Positions 13,901 through 25,900 of a stretch of 45,597 nt of DNA are shown one piece after another (position 1 is the stretch's first letter; each line of letters begins with the position of its first letter). The stretch comes from Isoetes engelmannii (lineage: Eukaryota; Streptophyta; Lycopodiopsida; Isoetales; Isoetaceae), in NCBI GenBank assembly GCA_011763485.2, contig JAANSK020011133.1:1-45597 (forward strand), given 5' to 3'. The position numbers and the translations under genes are program-made. The notes beneath the pieces are model-generated. The model worked only from the letters and a program-made list of their open reading frames with translations, was not told the DNA's origin and searched no databases.

Positions 13901-16900
13901 TTTATCAGACTTGTAGTCGAAGGTATAAAGAGTATTTTCAAGAGCTTTTATGATGTCTCCTGAGTAAATCAGGTTAGAATGGAATGATATTTTGGTTGGA
14001 TGGTCGATTCTGACCAGGTCGATTAGTTTCAAGGCATCTAGGCTAGTTTCTTGATTGATTTATTCCAAAATTAAAGGAGAAATTTCAGTCCACAGTTTCT
14101 GTGATAATTAATTTGAAATAAAAGGCGTCCGACAGTTTCAAGACGCTTCAGCCTCTTCTCGACTCTTCAGCATCATATTCTTCTTGACGATCTATTTCCT
14201 AGCAGATTTCTCAGTTAAGGAGCTATAGGGAACATAGATGGTCCTCATTTTCTGATGCCAGTAAACATGTAACAGGAGCCTCTCATATTTGGTCAATCTG
14301 GAAGATCATAGCATGATGACTACCATTGGAAATGGTAGCATTTGTCAATCTGTAAGCAAAGGGACCACAAATCTTAAGTCGTCTTATATTTTTTGGAAGT
14401 ATAGCAAACATCTCTTCTTTGGTGATAAGATATATCTTACAAACATAGACCCTGCCAAACTGGAAATTTTTATAGCACGTCATCTCAGCAAGGCTGGGTT
14501 GTATACCCGGTGCTTCTATTGGCTCCCAATTCGGGTCTCAATTCCAGATCCATATTCGACTTGTCCAATGTAAGTATTAAGCTCATAAATTAAATTGCAG
14601 GTAGTGGAAAAGTCTAATACCAGCTTCTTTGACTTGTCATAATCGGCTCAGGTTTTGGAAGTGTTAGACAGGTCAAATACTCGTTCCTTTTAAAATTTGG
14701 GTTGCCGGATGATTGTTAACTGGAAACCATGGTACGTTGGTATTAAGACTTGATATGTATTGGGCAAATTGAATACCCTGTGTTCACCATTTTATTACAC
14801 AAGTAGAATAACATCATACTCTTAAGACATAGGAACAAGAGCTTCCAAAGTCATTGAAGGTTTTCTATAGCCAATGTCACCCATGTTGTACACTACAAGC
14901 AGACCACCCTGAATATTTTTGTATTGGTTTTGCGATAGCTTAAAAAGTCTATGAGGTAGAATGCCCAGCTTGCATTCATCAATCTATATAGAGGCGAAGA
15001 GGTGTAGAGATTTCAACTTCTTGGCTGAACTTGGTCTAGAGGTGTCTCCTACAAATTTATGTAGGCAAATGTTAAAAATGCATCAGAAAAGGAAAAAAAG
15101 GTAAATGGATGGGAATACGAGAAAGGTTCTTGATACTACGACTCGCCACGCATATGCGATAATATCTAACTCTAGTAGGAAAATAATGTTTAAAATTTCT
15201 GAGCACAATACTATTTGTTCTTGAGGAAGCTGAAAAGCACCCAGTGAAGATGTTAAGTGATGAAACACTTGGGGAGAGTTGGGTAAGTTCACGAAATTTG
15301 AAATCTTTGCTAAGGGAAAGACTACTCAATCAGGTCAGCCTCACTTAGAAATATAAAATAATGACTGATTTTTATAAACCAGATGAAACCGAGGATATTA
15401 AAATATAATGGTGCAGGTGGCAAAGTTAAGAATTCTTGTCAATTGCCTTGTCAGTATGACATTGTGGCGGGAAATATTAGATTTGATGATAACATTATTA
15501 TAGCTACAGCAGAAAATAGTGGTAAAGCAGAAACATAAGCACCTGGAACATTTAAAATTCTCATATGTCACTTTTTCTACAGAAGTTTGATGGTATGCAT
15601 GCGAAAGCTAGTGCTGTTGATTGTGGTTTTGAGATTTGTCCGCATGAACATCTATATGATTTTGGTGCCACAAAGCATTTAATTTAAGTGCACAGGATCT
15701 CAATAACCCTACGACGGAGGCCACGTTAGATTGAAATAGCGTCCCAGTAAGGAAGAGCTTGCTTTTCAAGTTCCTGTCAAGGTTTGGAAGGCAAGGTTAG
15801 GTCCAGGTTAGCAGAACTGTTTCAATGTGTTAGCAGAGGCTGAATTACAGAATGGTTTGATCTATGGGAAAGGCCAAGCCAAGAAGATTGAATGTGGGAT
15901 GGTGGCTCATAGTGAGCACCTATGGCATCAATGATTTGATCATGCGGAAGATTCACACTTGGAGACCTCTCATACTAGAAAGCCTACAGGGTTTGACTGT
16001 CCCTGCATGTGTTCTTAGGAAACGGTCACTCTCCCATATCCTTCCCATGCCACCCACAGAGCAACAAAACCATTGAAGCTGCCGCACAAAGATGTTTGTC
16101 CTATAACACTTGAAAGGGTAAGTTGATTTGGCAGTTTTATGACACCGCTGGCCAATTTTGTTTTTTGTCATCTTTGTGGTTTTATGATATTTCGCAGAGT
16201 TAGCAAATTTTTTTTAGGGGTTTAGTTGCATGCACTTATGTGGTCAAATGGCAGTCTTTTACAAATTTGTAGGTTTTTAAAATTCTTCATTTTTCTAGTT
16301 CATTAATAATGAAGTTATGTCCTTGTGGTTGTGTATTTACATGCTGTTATGATCTTATAATCAGGGGGAGATGGACCCAACAGCAGTCAGGGTTGATTGT
16401 TCTGGTCATGTATATCTGGAGACTATTCTCCAAGATTATGTTTCTGCAACACTGGAGCTTCCAGCTGTTTTCTTGGGTGCAGTGCATGGAGAAGCGAAAA
16501 TACGTGGGTCTCTGCTTCAGCCGTATGTTCATGGCTCCAAATTCATCTTTTCTTTCCCTGCAGTGAATGAATTTGTTTACTAGACCTGTTAGCCTGTCTA
16601 ATATAAATTGAATGCACAAATAGGATTGATGTGGTGAAGAAATAGTTACAGAAATGGCCAGTTTGGCCATGTGGAATGGCAAAATGGTGGGCTGGGCGGG
16701 GTAGAAAGACACCATGGCTACAAAAATATATAGTTGGTGGAAACGAACATCTTGAGACTATTTTCTGCTTTCCCCACTTTTGATTTACTGCTAAAATGCT
16801 TGCCCTTACCTCAATAGCCACCTTAATGCTCTGCAGCTCAAAGTTTTTTAAGGTTAATTGTAAGAAAAACCGGCGTGCAAATTGAGATGGAGTCACAAGA

Positions 16901-19900
16901 AGCACCTTAGTGCCAACTTGGCTATACAAGATCACTGAGATGTAAAATTGTTTCATGGTAGCTGATATGATTAGCAGAAGATGCAACTGATTCATGCTTC
17001 CACCATTTTAAATTTCATGTCAAAGTGCACTCCTATGATCAAGACTTTGCTTGAGGTTGAAGTTCATTTGTTCTGCAGTAAGGAACTGCTATAATCTACA
17101 AACTATTCTCCATAACACCAAGGTTGGTAACAGCAAAATGTGATAACTTCAGCAAATTAGTGGGAAAGTGATTCACAAGACGCATAATTCTAAAATTCAG
17201 TTTTCTCCAATTTTCTGCATATCCGCATATCCGCATCCGAGGATCCAATGGATCATGAACATCTGAGGTGCTGGCTTTTATAAATGCCGGCACACATAAT
17301 TATGTAATTTCATCTCCTTTCAGCTAATCAGCAATACAAAAGCACAAGCAGTTTTTAAGAGGAGGCCCCAAAAGGTATTTCAGAGTGTTCATCTATCCTC
17401 TTTTTCCTCTTTTTCTTTGCATCTATTGATCCTTCACTTTGACATGGTATCAGAGCTACGGTTCCAGAAAGATGGATAGTTTAGCAGCATTGCTTTGTTG
17501 AGTCTTGATGCATTGCTAGGATCTGTTTTCAGATCATAAAGATTTGTGAAGCAGCAGATAGAAAGCTTTGATCCAGGTCGGTTTTAAGCATTCAAGACTT
17601 GTTTCCTTACAAATCTTTTTTAACTTGGAGAAGCAGGAAGGATCTCGCCCGGTTTCAAGCATTCTTGATGTTTATGGTCAGATTCAAGGGGGATTTTATA
17701 GATCTTGAATAATTTCTGCAAAATAAGGTTAAATCTTGAGAGCAAAAGGTAGGTGTATAAGATCAAGAGCTGGTTCTTCAGGCTAAGGGTGTTTCTTCCG
17801 TGTATTTGCAATATTAGCTTGATTGGGCAGATGTACAAGGATTTGTTATAATACTACTGCTAGGATGAAGAAATTTGGAGCAGAGAGTAGACCCGAATGG
17901 AGCATCCTTGCAGAAAGGGAAGAATGGATCGGGATTTACAGTCTTCAAAAATTTTTCCTGTGAGTAATATTTTTCTTTTCCTAGATCTGGCTGTAGAAGT
18001 CCTCTGTAGCATAAAGATGCCGGATCTGCAGTCAGGACTACTTTTGTTGATTCGATGGTCAGATCTGCAGAAATGACAGATCAAATAGGTAATCTATAGC
18101 AAACAGAGGCCTTATAGTCGTCCAAGAACGTTTCCAAAAACGTGGAGATCCAAACTTGGAGGAGCCATTTTAGGCTTTCTCAATGAAAAGGAAGAATATC
18201 CGTGTAGTTTTGGTGGACACAGAAGGCATTGGAGAATTTTTTCTTTTTGCTGCTTGTCTGGGCCAGTTATCCAATCAGAAGAAGCTTTATGAAGCTTTGG
18301 TGTGGAAATTGCTCATAATTGGTGGTGGAAATTTGATGTTCTAAACTTGAGCCCTGCATGGATATCTGACTAGAGTTATGTGATGAAGGGCAGTGGATGT
18401 CTGAATAGGGAACTTTGTTCTTGAGCTGAGTATAGGCCAGAACAGAGCTGAGTATTTCAGCTCAGAATAAGAATCTGTTCTTCAGCAGTAAACCGTCATA
18501 CATTCATCTTTTATGGGTCTGCTCCCAAAATCCTAGGGACTTTGTTGAATTAGCTTTCCTATTGCAGACTTGAGAATTTGTCAAGTGGTTGTAGTAGAAG
18601 TAGTGGCCAGAGAGGTCTACGTCTCAGGAGGTTAGTTGGACAGGGAGATTTAACTCTCCAGTAGTCTTATGGCCAGGGAGGTCTAGATTTCGAGACAGGT
18701 CATTCCCAGGTGAGATCTTTGCAGACTAAGTGTAGCAGACTAAGGGTGTTTCAAACTTGTAAGCAGCAAGGGAAAGTGTGCAGGCAGCGTCCTTGGGTTG
18801 TGGCAAGTAGTGTTGGTACAAGTTCATAGTCTACCGGGGAGAGTTTGCAGGCAGCCAGGGAGAGTTGCAAAATTTCAGAATCTTGCTACGTGGAACTTGC
18901 AAAGCTGGTCAGGGGGATGCTGATTCTGTAGAAACAAGTTGTACAGCTCGTAACTCAGCTCAGGGGGAGTTATCAGTTGAATGATACGCTGTTGTTGGCT
19001 GTTGTTGTTTGAAAGCTAATATGCGAACTGGCATGAGCAGATGATACTTTTAGTAGCACTTACACAGCAAGAAAAATTCAGTTTGAGGGAGAGTTGAAGA
19101 AAGGCAGATTATACAGGTTGGTGCGTTCTTGCTTGGTAAGGGAAGAGGACAAGGGACATGTCAGTACTATGAGATGCTAGAATATCGAGGACTTCTCGTT
19201 CTTCTTCTGGTTTGCAAAAGTATCAGCTGATCTTGTCAAGACACAGGTGCTCTTTTTCGTAGCAGATCTTGATATTGTGAATGATGTCGGTTTGATCTCA
19301 GGTTACTTTTTAAATTCGCGGGACTATTGCAGTGGAATTTACTAGTGGCATGAAGGATCAGGCACAGACATCTGGCTTCTTATAACAAGAAAGTTCTAAT
19401 AATGAAGTCATCTACTGCTGCGGCTAGATGAGATGTGATCTCAGGGAGAGATTATTATTGGTGTACAGGTCTAACGGTTTTGGTGTACAGATTTGTGGAT
19501 GTGTGGGTTTGGGTTTTTTTGTACAAATTTGGATTCTCACACAGAGGGTTTCAGGGAGAGTGTTAGAATATAGAACCTCTATATATGTGTGTACATATAC
19601 TTGTACATATATACCTGCATATCTATGTGTACAAATACATGTACACGTGAGTGCCTATTTTTCATTTACACATGAGCCAGTTCGTGCTATTCCTCTTTCT
19701 CTCTGCATCTCTCATCGATCTTTCACTTCAATACTTTTGCCGCGCTAATTCCTTGTCTTCCAAAGTGAAATGTCACTAAGGAATCAGAAATAAGAGAAGG
19801 TTCTTTAGGCGAAGCTGCTTTAGGCTCTAATATGTAACACCCCCACGAGGACTACCAATGTTCACGGAATGAGAGATATGAAGGATATGTTTCATAGTTT

Positions 19901-22900
19901 GGAAACCAGTGGCTTGCTGAAGCCATCGGCAGCCTGATTTTAGTTTGAGAGTAAGAGAGTGAGACTGCTTCAGTTTCCAGCTGTTGTTGAATGAAACAAG
20001 CTTACTATTGACATGTTAGTAAGTGGATTCTGGTTTTTGTACTCAAGCTCAGCCTTTATTGTGCTTGTACTAAAAGTTGATTGCTTTGTTGGGAGGTGTA
20101 GCCTGTTACGATTTTCTGGACTCAGTGTCACTTGTAGCCATATCATCATCTGCAGATACTAGTGTCTAACATTTGATATCAGGTTCAATTTCTTGTGGTG
20201 TTCGAGATGCTTTAGGACAAGATTTCAAATAGTAAAGGAATGATATGATTTGATGGATTTTGTGTGTTCTGGTAGTCCTATGGATTTAGGGTGTAACATT
20301 TGGTATCCACAACCCAAGATTCAGTTCCCCATTGAGGGGTTTCACGTTCCACATACTAGGGAGCAAGCATCTGAGGAGGGGATATGAATTAAAGGACCCG
20401 CCCTTCGGTGTATAGGTTATCACTAGGGGTGCTAGTGCGTGGCATTTGATGATACGATTGATGGATTGTGGGTATTTTTGGTTAGCCCTATGAATTTAGG
20501 GGGTAGCATTTGGTATCAGAGCACAAGGTTCAACCCTACGAAGGCATTCTACATGCTTAAAGGCAAGCATCCCAAGGAGGGGAGGAATGTTTTGAATTAA
20601 AGGATCCACACTCACATATCCAAGGTTCATCGCATGCCCCAGAGGCATGCCTCAGTTTATGTCAGATTGTGAAGGCCTTCAAGCTGAAATATTGAAGACT
20701 TTTAGTACTGGTAATTATGTACATATGTTGGCCTTCTTAAGATACCAATAATGTTATCGGCCTGTGTATAAGAATAGAATAGAATAGAACTATCCATAAG
20801 ACTGGAGATCCTATAGATGATTCAAACTTTTGGATCGGACCTGTTCATAAAGCTGAAGATTGGCAGATCTGCATGATTTAATGCGGAGAAGGATGTGCGC
20901 AGGGCTAAGGGCCAAGATGCTTTCAGAAAGAACTTTTCAACTATTTCATATTTGCACTCCAATGGGCAATTATTGAAGAAGCGAAGGCTTAGAATGGTGA
21001 GGTATATTGTTCTTTCCTTAATTTTCAGAAAGCTTTTGATGCAGTCCCTTGGAAAGGCTTTTCATAGACTTAAAGCGTTAGGTCTTCCTGATGAGCTGAT
21101 TTGGGCAGTGAGAATGTAGAAGGCCATGTTTTTGTAAGAGAGATCGCGGACTTGAGAGCAAAGAGGACACTAGGCGCTGACCTAAAAACCTCCATGACCT
21201 AATTCCGGATTTCAACTATGCGGATTGAATTTAGCCATGGATCTATCTCCTGTTAAACGTTATTTGGCTGCTCCAGAATTGGAAAAGGCCAATTATAGCC
21301 CTTTCACTGGCCCAGATTTGATAACTTCATAATTTCGGCAGGGGACTAGGGGACTGGAGCCAGATGGAGATGCAAATCATCGGCTTCTTCAATAAGGCAC
21401 GTAACTTTGATGTGCTCCAGCAGACAGTAACAAGCCTGATTCCACGGATTGAGGCTCTGGAGAAGTCATGGAAACATGAGTCTAACCAGGCTAACCTGGA
21501 TGAATTGGAGAATTTTAATTCTGAAATTGCAGACATACAAAAGTTGCCTTCAATTGAAGGACTGAAACAGATTGGGTTGGAGCTCCACTCCCATCGGTTG
21601 AGCACAAAAAGAGATGTTTGCAAGAGGTTGCAGAGGCTCGGAAAGATCCAATAAAATGGGCTGTCTTTAGAGATGGCCGAGTCATCATCCGTCTCAAGAT
21701 CCACAACTAGGGATTATGGGTCTATGAGACCATCAAATCCCTGGCTATGGCAGCATGGAATTGTAATGGGACCTTAAGATCTGATCCAGGTGGTCATATG
21801 GACCTTGTAAAAGATAGAGATATTGTCTTTTTGTCAGAAACACATGAAACAACAGAACCTGGTCTTCCAGAAGTGTCGGGTTACTCTTGGGACTCAGTTT
21901 ACAGATGCATGAAGAAAAGTAAACGAGGATCTCAACAATAGACCATATAATTACATTGAAACCTATCATTCAGGAAGCTAAAGCTAGGAAAGGAAAAGTG
22001 TATTGCTGCTTTGTGGATTTCCGCAAAGCCTTGGTTACGGTCTCTCTGAACCGTCTATTTCTACGGAATTGGGATTGGCATAACGTTTTATGAAAATGTC
22101 TTGGGAAAAATCAAAGTGCCCGGAGGCTGGTCGGATGAAAGCAGCAGCATGATAGGGGTTAAACAGGGCTGCCCTTTATTCCCTATGCTCTTTAGTTTAT
22201 ATATCGATGAGCTGGAAACCTTTGTAGCATCACTTGGAGGGGAGTGCATTTCCATCCTTCTATATGCGGACGACGATGTGGTACTTATATCCTCTTCCCC
22301 TGAAGGTCTTCAGCATCAGCCACGGGCACTTGAAGAATTCTGCACGCAAAGAAAGCTCAACGTGAACTTGGACAAAGCAAAGATGATGGTTTTCAACACG
22401 TCACGAGCTTGCATGCATCGCAACTCCTTATTCTTTATGGATCAACAAGTGGAAGTGGTCTCTTATTATACTTACTTGGGGGTGCAATTTAAAGGTCCCA
22501 TCTTTAGCATGAAAGATGCAGCATACGCAAGACTCACAAAAGGATATGCCTTGTGCTTGCAATGCTAGAAAGACGATGTTTCCAAGCAGATTTTCAAGAT
22601 GTTCCAGCAAAAATCCTTTTCAATACCTTAGTTCAACCAGCTGCATTTAATGGAGCCTTGATGTGGGGGATGGACAGGACAGTTAAAGAATGGGCTCAAA
22701 TAGAGAGGCTACAAATCCATTTTCTATCTAAAATGATTATGAGCAAAACCTCTGTTTTGCATCCTATCATTTAGCAGAATTTTCAGCCACTCCTCTGCAG
22801 CTGGATGCAGCATTCCAGTTAGTGTCTTTTTTGCACAAGGTACAGCAGCTTGGGTCTACGCAGCAAGGTCAAAGCAGGCTTCCATGGATTGCCCTCAAAG

Positions 22901-25900
22901 CTTCAAAAAGGTTGGCTGAAAAGGGAATCTAAGAATGTTGGTACGCAAAGGCTTCGCAATGGGCTGCCTCTTTGGGATTTAGTATGCACAATTTGCCTCC
23001 TTTCCAACATAACATGGTGCAGCCAATATTGTTGTAAATCCTAAAGCTAAAAAGAGAGCTCAAAGGATAAAAATCAGCTCATCTGGCACGATCTGGAACA
23101 TTCATACATATCCACGACATGGACAACTCCAAGTGATCTTCCCACCAAGAGGCAATTTTACGAAGATCACTTCCATGAGATCAGTGAAGATGGTTTCATC
23201 GAGCGTCCCGGATACTTGAATATTCACCTTGCACATGAGGTGAGACATGCTATTGGTCAGGTCAGGCTCTCATCTCATCAGCTTGAGATTGAGGCTGGCT
23301 GGGCGAATAGACCTAAAGTCGAGCGGACGAAGTGGGTCTGCAGATTGTGTCATTTGAATGTAGTTGAGTTTGAGGAACACTTCATCTTTACATGTCCCGT
23401 CTATTATGAAACACGGGGCAGGTTCCATTGCTTGTTTCGCGAACATGCCTCTCTGTCAATACTCATCAGATATAAGGACCAAAAATGTATAGCTCTTTTC
23501 CTCCACCAGAAATGTATAGCTCTTTTCCTCCACCAAATGACGGTTCATAGAAGAAATCTGTTGAAGGAGCAGGCTGATGGGACAGCTACACAAGAAAATG
23601 ACCTTACAGAAAGGCAGATCATTCTCTGTACAGATAATGACAATAAACATATGACAGGCCCCCTCCCTGGACCTTCTAATTTGATCCCAAGAGGGATATC
23701 CATGAAAGTGTCAAGAAGAAGAAAGCGGGCGGGCAGCAAAGGACAAACATAGGCAGTCCTTTCAAAGTGGAAACAAGTCTGACATTACTTCATACTGAGA
23801 GCCAGTAGCCAAGAAGAAAAGAATCTTATGATCTCATCATTTTAGTTTTTAGTGTCAAGAAGAAGAAAGCAGGCGGGCAGCAAAGGACAAACATAAGCAG
23901 TCCTTTCAAAGTGGAAACAAGTCTGACATTACTTCATACTGAGAGCCAGGAGCCAAGAAGAAAAGAATCTTATGATCTCATTATTTTAGTTTTTCAGTTT
24001 TTCATTTTTATGAACATCTCTAGGAGGCTGCAAATGCGCCCCTAGCTGCACATACTTGCTGTATAAATGGTCTCATAGACCTAAGTGGTCTTTCGTAGAC
24101 GTGAATATAATCTTTCATAAACATGGGGAGTGAATTTGCAAGCAGACGAATGGCCTCAATTAGAGAGTCTTCAAATTTCTCTCTTGTCTAGAATGATTAG
24201 AAGTAAACCCTCAATGCCTCATAGGATAATGTTGGATGACTATAATGCTAAACCCTTAGCTCGAAGTGGCTTTCCAAAGCTTTCCAAATAGTGGTCGCAT
24301 GAAAGGGCCAAATGGGGCTTCATTGGCTGGCTTTTGTTTCATCAAAAGTAGTGGTTAGTATGATGTGTTAGTTCTCAAGAACATTTAAAATGTTTAATTG
24401 GCTTCTTAGTGGATAAATACCCTCATTCCAATGTAACTTGGCAGCACCCAATTCAAAACTGTGAGGGGAGCAGGTGAACCAGCTTATACATCATGATTTA
24501 GAGCAGCTTTATTGATACAACACCGTAACTATCGTGCACTGGGCAAAAGCATTAGAAGGCACCCTCTATATGTGATAATTACCTGCTGCCGCTCCAAGAT
24601 CTACTAGAGTGGTCCCCATGGACTTGCATATGGGACTTACATCGTTCGTCCACAAGGCAATTTTTATTTTAGACTCTCCCATGGAGACTTGAACTCAAGA
24701 TTCTTGAACTCATGATACCATTGATACGACACCTTAACTATCGTGCCCCAATCAATTGGGCAAAAGTGTCTAGACGTTGAGGCTTGACCCTCTATATGTG
24801 ACCCCATGTTCCCAAACCATATCAAGGAGAAAGTGCATTCAAAAAAACCAAGGGAATTAAATTAATGCTGAGGTCTCTGGAAGCCAGTATACCTTCCCGT
24901 TTGTTAATAAATTTGCATCCGTTCCGTCCGCTTAGCATATTAAAGACTGCTTGCAAACTGCAATGGTCTGGCTCAAATTCTGCTAGCATAACAAGTATAG
25001 TACATGAATTTTGCTGCCTTTGCACAGAAAACTTGCTATTATGGGGTTGCTTGCTTCTCTTTTTTATGAGTTTACATATATATCTTGGTGATGCAGCATA
25101 TTTGATATTGGATGGGCTATGCCAGAGGCAAAAGGAACATTTGATGGGGCTCATGGTGATATACGTGTTTCTTATAATGCAATGCTTATAAATGCCGCAG
25201 CTTCAACATTTGACCTTGCTATTAAAGTCGAGACTGCATATCCTGCTGCAAAAGATCAAACAGGAACATCTGCAAACCACTCACCTTTTCCTAAATTTGG
25301 AGGACTGGACGTGGATGTTCGCCTCCGTGGATTTGATATAATGGGATTTGTATTTCCAGATTCAGTTTCAGAAGTATTGCATGCCAAACTGACAGGGAAA
25401 CTCAAGTTTCAAGGGCGTGTCACAGAACCATTGACAGATCAAGTAAAGGATATGGAAACTACACAGCATGGAAATAATGAATCTATGAAATATGGAACGC
25501 CTACAATATGTGGGGAAGTGCAGCTTTCTGGAATAAAGCTGAACCAACTTTTTATAGCACATCAATTTGCAGGATCATTGGAGCTATCACAGTCTATTTT
25601 CAAGGTTGGTTTGGCATCATATCTTTTTTTAATGTATGTGTTCGAAAACGCTAATGAATTCTTCTCTTAATGGTTTGCAGATACACACGGCTGGCAGACT
25701 TGATGACCATCTTATAGCACAGTTTTCCACAGAACATATCCAAGTCCCAATTAAAGATAGGTTAAAAGGTCGTCTAGACGTAAGCGGCTTATATGTTTCA
25801 TTGCAGAGGGGACAACTGCTAATGGATCTTGAGTATGTCCCTCAGAGTTCTGCAGTTTTGCAGGTATATTCCATTCCTTCCAAATTCTGTTTTTAATTTT

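Larger units (their letters stand above)
21190..24118 (+). mobile_element. Degenerate L1-type LINE, sense, intron 9
   Basis: Parts in order: a short frame at 21237-21332 (MDLSPVKRYLAAPELEK...), possibly the ORF1 start; a coiled-coil-like frame at 21364-21654 (FFNKARNFDVLQQ, RIEALEKSWKHES); the N-terminal part of an apurinic endonuclease at 21747-21938 (AAWNCNGTLRSD, VFLSETHETTE); reverse transcriptase at about 22000-22568 with SSSMIGVKQGCPL and the catalytic YADD (22263-22274); downstream text at 22553-22774; and a C-terminal CCHC zinc knuckle (CRLCH...H..C, about 23339-23404) in the frame 23216-23752. The 3' end has two stem-loops and ends near 24118. Most of the endonuclease and the fingers of the reverse transcriptase are deleted, so the copy cannot move. 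Confidence 0.85.

Noticed and set aside
16543-16995. 150-codon open frame on the - strand
   Set aside because: It runs antisense through the end of exon 9 and into intron 9, has no recognisable motif, and shows no matching splice or promoter context.
20215-20612. CRISPR-like or regular spaced repeat
   Set aside because: Only two diverged units, no short identical repeats with spacers, and a plant nuclear context.
21327-21706. - strand frames opposite the LINE 5' region
   Set aside because: Antisense to the coiled-coil-like LINE frame; no motif of their own.
24822-25191. Open frames on both strands just before exon 10
   Set aside because: The + frame crosses the acceptor at 25096 in a different frame from the conserved exon; neither has family similarity.
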